Source: Paracoccaceae bacterium (GTDB lineage Bacteria > Pseudomonadota > Alphaproteobacteria > Rhodobacterales > Rhodobacteraceae). From it: a stretch of 15,283 nt of DNA. Position numbers and translations under genes: made by a program. The notes below the pieces were generated by a model. It made no database searches and had not been told where the DNA came from. It saw nothing but the letters and a program-made list of their open reading frames with translations. Below are positions 1 through 6,619 of the stretch, piece by piece (positions within the stretch are counted from its first letter, which is position 1; each line of letters begins with the position of its first letter). The stretch is from assembly GCA_019090405.1 (NCBI GenBank), contig JAHRVZ010000022.1, positions 1 through 15,283 of the forward strand. The letters run 5' to 3'.

Positions 1-860
1 CCACGTTTGCCGGTCATTTCACCCACAAGGTTCAGCGTCAGCAGGCTTTCGATCAGGCCAATCGCCGCCAGAATAACCGAATACGGCAGGATAATCCGGA
101 ACGTATCCCAATTCAGCGGCACCGTCGGAATATGAAACTCTGGCAATCCGCCCTTGATCGAGGCCAGATCACCAACCCGGGGCACATCCAGCCCCAGCCC
201 GATAACAATCGCGGCGACAATGCCGATCCCAACCAAAGGCGCCGGAACTACACGCGAAATACGCGGCATGACCCAGATGATCGCCATCGTCAGCGCCACC
301 AGACTTAGCATCAGATAAAGCGGGGTACCTGACAGCCATTCGCCGCCACTTAGCCCGTGCCCCGCAGATTCCATGCTGCCGGGCACTTTGAACTGGCCCA
401 TCTGAGCCAGAAAAATAACAATTGCCAGACCGTTCACAAAGCCAAGCATCACAGGGTGCGGCACCAACCGGATAAACCGGCCCCACTGCATGGCCCCGGC
501 AAACATCTGCAAAAGCCCCATCAGCACGACGGTCGCAAACAAATATTCAACTCCATGCTGCGCGACCAAGGCCACCATAACCACGGCCAACGCGCCGGTT
601 GCCCCCGAAATCATCCCCGGTCGCCCGCCAATCAGTGCGGTTATCAGCCCGACCAGAAACGCCGCATAAAGGCCAACCAACGGATGAACCCCGGCGACAA
701 AGGCAAATGCCACCGCTTCGGGCACAAGCGCCAGCGCAACGGTCAGCCCCGACAGCAATTCGATCCCCAATCGTGTAGGGGTCAGCCGGTCGTCAGGCAT
801 CCACCGAAGATCAGGAAGGACAATGCGTTTGGCGAAAGACGCCACTATGGATCGGGTCAT
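1..860 (-). CDS. SulP-family anion transporter, N-terminal part (cut by window edge)
   Basis: This is the first 286 codons of a SulP (SLC26-type) membrane transporter; the rest lies beyond position 1. SulP proteins move sulfate, bicarbonate or similar anions across the inner membrane. The visible part is a series of hydrophobic helices. A typical SulP signature lies at about residues 38-60 (GLTVALALVPEAVAFAFVAG), followed by a glycine-rich stretch ending GGRPGMISGATGALAVV (78-94) and a VNGLAIVIFLAQ helix (142-153). The C-terminal STAS domain, if present, is outside the window. The ATG at 858-860 is preceded by AGGA nine bases upstream, which supports this start. The gene is divergent from mtnP across a 250-bp gap. 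Family assignment is firm; the substrate cannot be read from the sequence, and sulfate or bicarbonate are both possible. Confidence 0.9.
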   Translation of the reverse strand, partial: MTRSIVASFAKRIVLPDLRWMPDDRLTPTRLGIELLSGLTVALALVPEAVAFAFVAGVHPLVGLYAAFLVGLITALIGGRPGMISGATGALAVVMVALVAQHGVEYLFATVVLMGLLQMFAGAMQWGRFIRLVPHPVMLGFVNGLAIVIFLAQMGQFKVPGSMESAGHGLSGGEWLSGTPLYLMLSLVALTMAIIWVMPRISRVVPAPLVGIGIVAAIVIGLGLDVPRVGDLASIKGGLPEFHIPTVPLNWDTFRIILPYSVILAAIGLIESLLTLNLVGEMTGKR

Positions 861-1017
861 CGGATAATGTCCTAAAAATAACTCTGCACGCGCGGCATGG
901 CGCGCAAATAGGGTAAGTTAGTGAATAAATCCATACCACTTCTTGCAAACCGCCTATGCGCCGCGCAAAAAACACAAGAAAGACCCGCCTCAGTGGCGAA
1001 ATTTCATGCAATGGCGT

Positions 1018-1035
1018 GATAACCGACACGTTATC
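1018..1035. promoter_or_regulatory. Inverted repeat GATAAC-N6-GTTATC upstream of mtnP
   Basis: Two perfect 6-base arms (1018-1023 and 1030-1035) are separated by CGACAC, 75 bases before the mtnP start, in the divergent SulP-mtnP gap. The size and symmetry suit a dimeric repressor operator, but a short RNA hairpin or chance is also possible. I do not recognise the motif. The rest of the 861-1110 gap holds no convincing sigma-70 promoter or riboswitch fold that I can identify. Confidence 0.3.
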
Positions 1036-1110
1036 GCCCGATCAGATTAACCTCTTTCCTTCACCAATGCCCCCGCTATTGTCACCACCAACAGCGCAAA
1101 GGGCAACGAC

Positions 1111-1983
1111 ATGACACAAACCAAAATCGGCATCATCGGTGGCTCGGGTCTTTATGAGATTGAGGGGCTTGAAAACGCTAGCTGGACGCCGGTTGAAACC
1201 CCTTGGGGAGACCCGTCAGATGCAATCCTGACGGGAACACTGAACGGTATCGACATGGCCTTTTTGCCGCGTCACGGGCGCGGTCATGTCTATTCGCCAT
1301 CGACCGTTCCCTACCGCGCCAATATTGATGTGTTGAAACGGCTGGGCGTCACAGATGTCATCAGTATCAGCGCCTGCGGATCATTCCGTGAACATATGGC
1401 ACCCGGTGATTTTGTTGTTGTAGATCAGTTCATTGACCGCACAATCGCCCGCGAGAAAAGTTTCTTTGGGACTGGCTGTGTTGCCCATGTCAGCATCGCC
1501 CACCCGACCTGCCCCCGGCTAGGAGATGCCTGCGAAAAGGCCGCGCAGGATGCCGGGATCACCGTACATCGGGGCGGAACGTATCTGGCAATGGAGGGGC
1601 CGCAATTTTCCACTGTGGCCGAATCCAAAATGTACCGTGATAGCTGGGGTTGCGACGTCATAGGCATGACCAACATGCCCGAAGCCAAGCTCGCCCGCGA
1701 GGCCGAACTTTGTTACGCCTCAGTCGCGATGATCACCGATTTCGACAGCTGGCATCCTGACCATGGTGCCGTTGATATCACCCAAATCATCGCCACCCTG
1801 ACCAGCAATGCTGACAAGGGGCGCAACCTTGTCGCACGTTTGCCTGCGCTGCTTGGCCCGGACCGACCGCCCTGCCCGCATGGCTGTGACCGGGCGCTTG
1901 AATATGCGATCCTCACGGCACCCGAGGCGCGTGACCCCGATCTGGTTGCCAAACTAAGCGCTGTTGCTGGGCGTGTGCTTTAG
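1111..1983 (+). CDS. mtnP: S-methyl-5'-thioadenosine phosphorylase
   Basis: This cytoplasmic enzyme splits methylthioadenosine, a by-product of polyamine and homoserine-lactone synthesis, with phosphate into adenine and methylthioribose-1-phosphate. The 290-residue protein has the usual length for the family. It shows the phosphate-binding GGSG (residues 10-13), RHGRGH (54-59), the ACGSFRE segment (88-94), and the substrate block MTNMPEAKLAREAE (186-199). The TDFDSW motif (209-214) carries two aspartates (210 and 212), which in this family favour the 6-amino group of adenine over guanine or hypoxanthine. AAAGGG stands about 10 bases before the ATG. The stop is followed after 30 bases by a LysE-type gene and then apt, all on the same strand, so an operon is likely. 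The adjacent apt can take up the adenine released here. A purine nucleoside phosphorylase role is less likely given the aspartate pair. Confidence 0.95.
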   Translation: MTQTKIGIIGGSGLYEIEGLENASWTPVETPWGDPSDAILTGTLNGIDMAFLPRHGRGHVYSPSTVPYRANIDVLKRLGVTDVISISACGSFREHMAPGDFVVVDQFIDRTIAREKSFFGTGCVAHVSIAHPTCPRLGDACEKAAQDAGITVHRGGTYLAMEGPQFSTVAESKMYRDSWGCDVIGMTNMPEAKLAREAELCYASVAMITDFDSWHPDHGAVDITQIIATLTSNADKGRNLVARLPALLGPDRPPCPHGCDRALEYAILTAPEARDPDLVAKLSAVAGRVL

Positions 1984-2013
1984 CATCAAGACCCGTTTTC
2001 CCAAGGAAATTTC

Positions 2014-2643
2014 ATGCCCTTTGATCTTTGGCTCACATTCGTCGCCGCCTCTGTTGCCCTACTGATGATCCCCGGCCCCACGGTCCTGTTGGTTCTTAGC
2101 TATGCACTGACCAAAGGGCGCAGTGTGGCGATTGCATCCGCCGCCGGGGTTGCTCTTGGTGATTTGGTTGCCATGACGGCCTCGCTTGCCGGATTAGGAG
2201 TGCTGGTTCTGGCCTCGGCGACGTTGTTTACGGTTCTGAAATGGGTGGGCGCGGCTTATCTGGTCTGGTTGGGTATCAAACTATTGCGCAGCGCGCCCTC
2301 GGGTGGATTGGATGGCATTACGACTGGACGCGACGTGACAGCCGGGAATGTTTTTGGCCATGCGGCGACAGTGACCGCGCTGAACCCAAAATCCATCGCA
2401 TTTTTCATTGCCTTTGTGCCGCAATTCGTGACGCCGGACCTGCCGCTTATGGCCCAATTTGGCATCCTGATTGCGACGTTCGTTAGCCTCGCAACCCTGA
2501 ACGCGCTGGCCTATGCGTTGCTGGCAGACAGTTTGCGCCGCACCATTGCACGACGCTCGGTGATTACCGGACTAACCCGCGTTGGCGGGGTTGCTTTGAT
2601 CGGGATGGGGTTTGCAACTGCGATCCTGCGTCGCCCTGTCTGA
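2014..2643 (+). CDS. LysE/RhtB-family amino-acid exporter
   Basis: This is a 209-residue inner-membrane protein with about five or six hydrophobic segments, the normal size for LysE/RhtB efflux carriers. Members export basic or neutral amino acids, homoserine or homoserine lactones. The hallmark PGPTVLLVLSYALTKGR lies at 20-36, with a glycine-rich helix GVALGD (45-50), a KWVGAAYLVWLGIKLL segment (76-91) and the conserved NPKS (124-127) ahead of the FFIAFVPQF helix. The ATG has a good ribosome-binding site (AAGGAA) and sits 30 bases after mtnP. It lies between mtnP and apt, both concerned with methylthioadenosine and adenine. Whether the exporter handles a related metabolite is not known; its presence may simply be positional. 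Substrate cannot be assigned from sequence. Confidence 0.9.
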   Translation: MPFDLWLTFVAASVALLMIPGPTVLLVLSYALTKGRSVAIASAAGVALGDLVAMTASLAGLGVLVLASATLFTVLKWVGAAYLVWLGIKLLRSAPSGGLDGITTGRDVTAGNVFGHAATVTALNPKSIAFFIAFVPQFVTPDLPLMAQFGILIATFVSLATLNALAYALLADSLRRTIARRSVITGLTRVGGVALIGMGFATAILRRPV

Positions 2644-2714
2644 TAGACCCTTGCAACTGTTTGGCCCATCAGTCACACCCCTAACGGCATAATCCCAATG
2701 GCCGGAGCAGACTG

Positions 2715-3254
2715 ATGCCCAAATCCCATAACGTTCGTGACTATATTCGCACCATTGTGGATTTCCCCCATGAAGGCATCATGTTTCGTGACGTCACCAC
2801 CCTGTTCGCTGATCCACGCGGGTTTCGCATGGCAATTGATCAGATGCTGCACCCCTATGCCGGTGAGCGTATCGACAAAGTTGTGGGTCTTGAGGCGCGT
2901 GGTTTCATCCTTGGGGGTGCAATCGCCCACCAGCTTAGCGTTGGTTTTGTGCCGATCCGTAAAAAGGGCAAACTGCCGGGGGCGACGATCAGTCAGGACT
3001 ATACGCTGGAATATGGTCAGGCGATCATGGAAGTCCATGATGACGCCATTCAGCCGGGCGAAGTCATCCTGATGGTCGATGATCTTTTGGCCACTGGCGG
3101 CACAGCAGCAGCCGGTATCAAACTGGTCGAGCGGCTGGGCGGCAAGATTATATCATGCGCGTTCGTGATTGACCTTCCAGACCTTGGCGGGCGCAAAGTG
3201 CTTGAAGATATGGGTATGGATGTCCACGTTCTGTGTGAATTTGAAGGCGACTAA
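2715..3254 (+). CDS. apt: Adenine phosphoribosyltransferase
   Basis: This cytoplasmic purine-salvage enzyme joins adenine to PRPP to give AMP and pyrophosphate. The 179-residue protein has the standard length. The N-terminus carries the DFPHEGIMFRDVTTL block (16-30) typical of Apt, then GLEARGFILGGAIA (58-71), RKKGKLPG (82-89), EYGQ (99-102), and the PRPP-binding loop VILMVDDLLATGGTA (117-131) with the paired acidic residues. GGAG seven bases before the ATG supports the start. The gene is 71 bases downstream of the LysE gene on the same strand. With mtnP just upstream, the adenine released from methylthioadenosine can be recycled to AMP. The gene faces the flavoprotein at 3354 across a 99-bp gap rich in inverted repeats. 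Confidence 0.96.
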   Translation: MPKSHNVRDYIRTIVDFPHEGIMFRDVTTLFADPRGFRMAIDQMLHPYAGERIDKVVGLEARGFILGGAIAHQLSVGFVPIRKKGKLPGATISQDYTLEYGQAIMEVHDDAIQPGEVILMVDDLLATGGTAAAGIKLVERLGGKIISCAFVIDLPDLGGRKVLEDMGMDVHVLCEFEGD

Positions 3255-3261
3255 CGGTCTT

Positions 3262-3280
3262 TGGTTTCACGCGAAAACCA
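3262..3280. repeat. Inverted repeat after apt (6-bp arms)
   Basis: TGGTTT (3262-3267) and AAACCA (3275-3280) enclose a 7-base loop, eight bases beyond the apt stop. It is the first of three inverted repeats in the 99-bp convergent gap. Alone it is short and may be chance. Confidence 0.3.
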
Positions 3281-3304
3281 CGCAAGATTATCCAACGGTC
3301 GCAA

Positions 3305-3325
3305 CGGAAAATTTGAAATTTTCCG
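3305..3325. terminator. Perfect 10-bp hairpin in convergent gap (apt side)
   Basis: CGGAAAATTT (3305-3314) pairs exactly with AAATTTTCCG (3316-3325) around a single central base. As RNA the loop would open by one or two A-U pairs. On the plus strand it is followed by a pyrimidine-rich run (3326-3338), which suits termination of apt transcripts. The location between two converging genes supports a bidirectional terminator role. Confidence 0.55.
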
Positions 3326-3328
3326 GTC

Positions 3329-3349
3329 CGTTTTCTTTCAAAGAAAACG
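3329..3349. terminator. Second perfect 10-bp hairpin in convergent gap (flavoprotein side)
   Basis: CGTTTTCTTT (3329-3338) pairs with AAAGAAAACG (3340-3349) around one central base, four bases before the flavoprotein stop codon on the opposite strand. For minus-strand transcripts this hairpin comes right after the stop. It lacks a clean trailing T-run of its own, but its arm is T-rich. With the hairpin at 3305 it probably insulates the two convergent units. Confidence 0.5.
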
Positions 3350-3353
3350 CCTG

Positions 3354-4772
3354 CTATGTTGCGTTCAGCACCGCGCCCGGGTTCATAATTCCATTCGGAT
3401 CAAGCGTTGTCTTGATGGCCCGCATGATATCCAATCCAACCGGATCGCCATAGCGGTTCAGATCATCAACCTTCATGCGTCCAATACCATGTTCAGCGCT
3501 GACCGATCCGTCCATTTCATTCACCAAATCATGCAGGGCACGTTTGATTTCATCGCCTTTGTTGCCATAGTCCGCCCGACTGCGCCCCACGGTGGGAAAG
3601 ATATTGTAATGCAGGTTCCCGTCACCAAGATGCCCAAAGCAGTTCACCCGAAAATCCCCGAACCTTGCAACAATGTCAGAGGCTCGGTTAATGAATTCGG
3701 GTATAAGACTGATCGGGATCGACACATCGTGACTGGCCACAGACCCAATCCGCCGGTTTGCCAATGGAATATTTTCACGCACTGACCAAAACTCAGCCCG
3801 CTGCGTTTGTGATTGCGCAATCAGCCCATCGCTGGCCAAGCCCGCCTCTAACGCGACTTCGAACAGATCAGCCAAAGCTGCCTCGGGATCAGCGCCTTTG
3901 GCCAGACCGACCTCAATAAGCACATACCATTCAGGCGGGTCGTCAAATTGCTGACGCACCTGCGGCAAGGTTTCAGTCAGAAATGCCAGTCCCTGCCCAT
4001 TGATAAGCTCAAACGCGCTGATTGCGTCGCCAATGTGTGACTTTGCCAAACCCAGCAGATCCAGCGCAGCCCTGGGTGACGGCACAACGATCGCTGCCGT
4101 GCCCATTGCCGCGGGTACAGGCACGAGCTTTAGCGACGCGGCTGTGATGACGCCAAGTGCGCCTTCGGCCCCAACAAACAAGTTTTTCAGATCGTATCCG
4201 GTATTGTCTTTGCGCAATCGTGACAGCCCGTTCCATATTCGGCCATCGGGTAACACGGCCTCTAGCCCCAAACACAAATCGCGGGTATTGCCATAGCGCA
4301 GCACATTCACACCGCCTGCATTGGTTGAAAGATTGCCTCCAATCCGCGCTGACCCTTCAGAGGCCAGTGAAAGCGGGAACAATCGGTCATGATCTTGCGC
4401 TGCTGCCTGAACCTCTGCCAGAATGGCCCCTGCTTCGGCGACCAGGATATTCTCATCCGGATAAACCGCGCGAATAGCCGACATTCGCTCAAGCGACAGG
4501 ATCATTGGCAGCGGTCCGTCAGGGGCGACCTGCCCACCAACCAGACCAGTGCCACCACCATAAGGGACAACGCCAACCCGCTTAGAATTTGCAAACCGAA
4601 CCAAAGCGGACACTTCGTCAACAGTTCGCGGCAGGGCCAGAACGCCAGCTTGTCCGGCATAACGCCCGCGCGGCTCTTCCAGATAACGTGGCTCGACCGG
4701 GCGCAAAACGTCGGCGGAAACTACTTTTCGCAACTGCGCAGTAAAGGATTCATCGGCTGGATTTAGTGACAT
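3354..4772 (-). CDS. FAD-linked oxidase, GlcD/D-2-hydroxyglutarate dehydrogenase type
   Basis: This is a 472-residue flavoprotein of the vanillyl-alcohol-oxidase fold that oxidises a D-2-hydroxyacid and passes electrons onward, probably to a quinone or electron-transfer flavoprotein. The FAD domain carries ALPRTVDEVSALVRFAN (46-62), PYGGGTGLVGG (70-80), GGNLSTNAGG (145-154) and KDNTGYDLKNLFVGAEGALGVIT (188-210). The C-terminal domain has WSVRENIP (329-336), SHDVSIP (347-353), the metal-binding HLGDGNLHYN (381-390) and EHGIG (427-431). Length and motifs fit D-2-hydroxyglutarate dehydrogenase, D-lactate dehydrogenase and the glycolate oxidase subunit GlcD. No GlcE or GlcF neighbour is present, so a stand-alone enzyme is more likely than a glycolate oxidase complex. 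No clear Shine-Dalgarno stands before the ATG at 4770-4772. The gene is divergent from the PLP enzyme at 4977. Exact substrate is uncertain. Confidence 0.88.
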   Translation of the reverse strand: MSLNPADESFTAQLRKVVSADVLRPVEPRYLEEPRGRYAGQAGVLALPRTVDEVSALVRFANSKRVGVVPYGGGTGLVGGQVAPDGPLPMILSLERMSAIRAVYPDENILVAEAGAILAEVQAAAQDHDRLFPLSLASEGSARIGGNLSTNAGGVNVLRYGNTRDLCLGLEAVLPDGRIWNGLSRLRKDNTGYDLKNLFVGAEGALGVITAASLKLVPVPAAMGTAAIVVPSPRAALDLLGLAKSHIGDAISAFELINGQGLAFLTETLPQVRQQFDDPPEWYVLIEVGLAKGADPEAALADLFEVALEAGLASDGLIAQSQTQRAEFWSVRENIPLANRRIGSVASHDVSIPISLIPEFINRASDIVARFGDFRVNCFGHLGDGNLHYNIFPTVGRSRADYGNKGDEIKRALHDLVNEMDGSVSAEHGIGRMKVDDLNRYGDPVGLDIMRAIKTTLDPNGIMNPGAVLNAT

Positions 4773-4976
4773 GTCATTTCATGACCCAAAGAACGGGGCA
4801 AACGCAAGCCGGTTCAATCTTCATCCGTCAGAAACCTGAGGTGCAATTTTGATCATACTTCCGCTTTACCGATCACGGCAGCGCAGAAATTGTCAATGAC
4901 CGACGCCCGCTTGGCAGAGTTTGGAAACTATGCAAAAAACCTGTCACCGGTCCGGTTCTCAAGGTGTTACGTATAA

Positions 4977-5987
4977 ATGACAAACAAACCAACATTCGAT
5001 CCCACCCGCCCTTTGGAACTGCTGAAAGCATGCTCGGTCTATGCGTCAACGCCATTGGTAGATGCCGTTATTAAGAACCGCCATGTCTTGATCAAAGACG
5101 AAAGCGCGCGCATGGGATTGGGCGCGTTCAAAGCGCTGGGTGGTATTTATGCGGTTGGCCAGATGATCAAAGAAACCATCGGCACGCCGATAACATCAGC
5201 AGAATTGTTAGCCGATAAGATGCAGGACAAGGCCAAATCCCTGACATTCATTTGTGCCAGTGCCGGAAATCACGGACTGGCGGTTGCCACAGGTGCAGCA
5301 TTGTTTGGTGCCTGCGCGCGGGTGCATCTGGCCACGCCTGTCCCCGAAGAATTCGCGCAACGTCTGCGCGCCAAAGGCGCCCAAGTCGTGCGGTCCGGCG
5401 ACACATACGAGGCCAGCATCATTGCCGCCATGGCGGATGCAGCCCAAAACGATGGCATTCATCTGGCTGATGGATCATGGCCCGGATATACGCATGCCCC
5501 ACATTTGGTTATGGAAGGCTATACTGTCATGGCCGAAGAAATGCGGGCCGCGTTTGAAACACGCGGGCAATGGCCCACTCGGGTCTATCTGCAGGCCGGG
5601 GTTGGTGGATTGGCTGCTGCCATCAGCTATATGATCCGCCTGAACTGGCGTGAACAACCCGAAATTATCATCGTTGAACCCACCGCCGCCCCTTGCCTAG
5701 CTGAAAGTGTCGCTGCTGGAAAATTGGTCACGGTCAGTGGTCCTGTTTCAGACATGGGGCGACTGGATTGCAAAGACGCCTCGTTGCTGGCCTTTGAAAT
5801 TTTGCGCGATGCGGCAGACCGATTTGTCACCATATCGGAACTACAGGCTAAATCCGCTGTGGCAGCGGCTGAAACCGCTGGGTTTTCGACTACCCCATCT
5901 GGGGCGGCGGGTCTTGCTGTTGCATTGGCTGAAACCTCAGAACGCCCGTTGGTCATTCTGTCTGAAACGGCGATGGGCGGAACCTAG
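4977..5987 (+). CDS. PLP-dependent enzyme, diaminopropionate ammonia-lyase-like
   Basis: This is a fold-type-II PLP enzyme of 336 residues. The closest recognised family is 2,3-diaminopropionate ammonia-lyase, which turns diaminopropionate into pyruvate and ammonia. The PLP lysine is K52 in RMGLGAFKALGG (45-56). SAGNHGLAVATGAALFG (95-111) is the cofactor-binding asparagine loop, DGSWPGYTHAPHLVMEGY (165-182) resembles the diaminopropionate lyase substrate region, and QAGVGGLAAA (206-215) is the phosphate-binding turn. DMGRLDCKDAS (259-269) is also typical of this family. Known diaminopropionate lyases are nearer 400 residues, so this one is short, though both ends look natural. AAGGTG lies ten bases before the ATG. 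The gene is divergent from the flavoprotein across 204 bp and convergent with the acetyltransferase gene. Threonine or serine dehydratase-like activity cannot be excluded. Confidence 0.8.
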   Translation: MTNKPTFDPTRPLELLKACSVYASTPLVDAVIKNRHVLIKDESARMGLGAFKALGGIYAVGQMIKETIGTPITSAELLADKMQDKAKSLTFICASAGNHGLAVATGAALFGACARVHLATPVPEEFAQRLRAKGAQVVRSGDTYEASIIAAMADAAQNDGIHLADGSWPGYTHAPHLVMEGYTVMAEEMRAAFETRGQWPTRVYLQAGVGGLAAAISYMIRLNWREQPEIIIVEPTAAPCLAESVAAGKLVTVSGPVSDMGRLDCKDASLLAFEILRDAADRFVTISELQAKSAVAAAETAGFSTTPSGAAGLAVALAETSERPLVILSETAMGGT

Positions 5988-6000
5988 AAATTCGCGAGGA

Positions 6001-6013
6001 CGCCCGCAGGGCG
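6001..6013. terminator. Short GC hairpin between convergent genes
   Basis: CGCCC and GGGCG enclose GCA in the 37-bp gap between the PLP-enzyme stop and the acetyltransferase stop. The stem is only five pairs and no T-run follows on either strand, so a terminator role is weakly supported. Confidence 0.3.
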
Positions 6014-6024
6014 GACGATCGCGC

Positions 6025-6609
6025 CTAGCCTGCGTCGGTCTTGCCGCGCCGGTCACTGCGCAACGCTGCATACAATACATGCGTCCTCCAGCGTCCGGCT
6101 ATCTGAAGATAGGACTGGGCAACGCCTTCGTATTTGAAACCGGATTTTTCCAGCAATCCACGCGATGCGGCGTTTTCCGGCAGGCACGCGGCCTCTATTC
6201 GGCTTAGGTCAAGCTGGGAAAACGCATGATGGCGAACCGCGCCAATTGCTTCTTGCATATACCCTTGCCGGGCATAGACCTGGCCCGTCCAATACCCCAA
6301 TGTTCCGGCTTGTGCCGGGCCCCGTCGGATATTGTCCAGGGTAATCGCCCCAAGCAAAACCTCGTCAGTGCGGCGAAACACAAACAAAGGCACCGCGGAT
6401 CCATTGGCAATGGATCGCTGCGCCCAATGAACCCGGTTGGCAAAAGCCTTGCGTGTCAGGTGGTCAATAGACCAGACCGGCTCCCACGGGATCAAATACT
6501 CTTGGCTGTCCATACGCAAAGCGGCCCATGCGCGAAAATCGGAATGAACCGGCGGACGCAGAGTCAGCCGCTCGGTTTCGATCTTCGGTTTGCGTTTGGT
6601 CAACAACAT
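6025..6609 (-). CDS. GNAT N-acetyltransferase, RimJ/RimL-like
   Basis: This is a 194-residue acetyltransferase of the GNAT superfamily, which transfers acetyl from acetyl-CoA to an amino group. RimJ/RimL members modify N-termini of ribosomal proteins. The protein opens with the IETERLTLRPP strand (10-20) typical of RimJ/RimL proteins. It has GYWTGQVYARQGYMQEA (105-121), containing the acetyl-CoA loop RQGYM, then ENAASRGLLEKSGF (145-158) and the tail block YLQIAGRWRTHVLYA (167-181) seen in RimJ relatives. The frame stays open upstream to 6687, but the ATG at 6607-6609 starts 10 bases after the peptidase stop and places the family start correctly. There is no clear Shine-Dalgarno, so translation may be coupled to the upstream gene. 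It is the last gene of the minus-strand run. Its target protein cannot be determined from sequence. Confidence 0.85.
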   Translation of the reverse strand: MLLTKRKPKIETERLTLRPPVHSDFRAWAALRMDSQEYLIPWEPVWSIDHLTRKAFANRVHWAQRSIANGSAVPLFVFRRTDEVLLGAITLDNIRRGPAQAGTLGYWTGQVYARQGYMQEAIGAVRHHAFSQLDLSRIEAACLPENAASRGLLEKSGFKYEGVAQSYLQIAGRWRTHVLYAALRSDRRGKTDAG

Positions 6610-6619
6610 AAGGTCACGT

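Noticed and set aside
169..875. Open frames of 105 and 172 residues over the start of the window
   Set aside because: They lie antisense to, or out of frame with, the SulP gene, whose own minus-strand frame (860 to 1) gives a clear transporter. Their translations have no domain character.
889..904. Small GC-rich stem (CGCGC / GCGCG) upstream of the SulP start
   Set aside because: Only five pairs in a low-complexity CG run; several equivalent pairings exist, so there is no specific structure to report.
811..1029. 72-residue minus-strand frame across the SulP start and upstream gap
   Set aside because: It overlaps the well-supported SulP start in another frame and shows no recognisable motif or ribosome-binding site.
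861..1110. Possible SAM- or SAH-sensing riboswitch ahead of mtnP
   Set aside because: I looked because mtnP belongs to sulfur metabolism, but I could not build any known riboswitch core; only one short palindrome is present.
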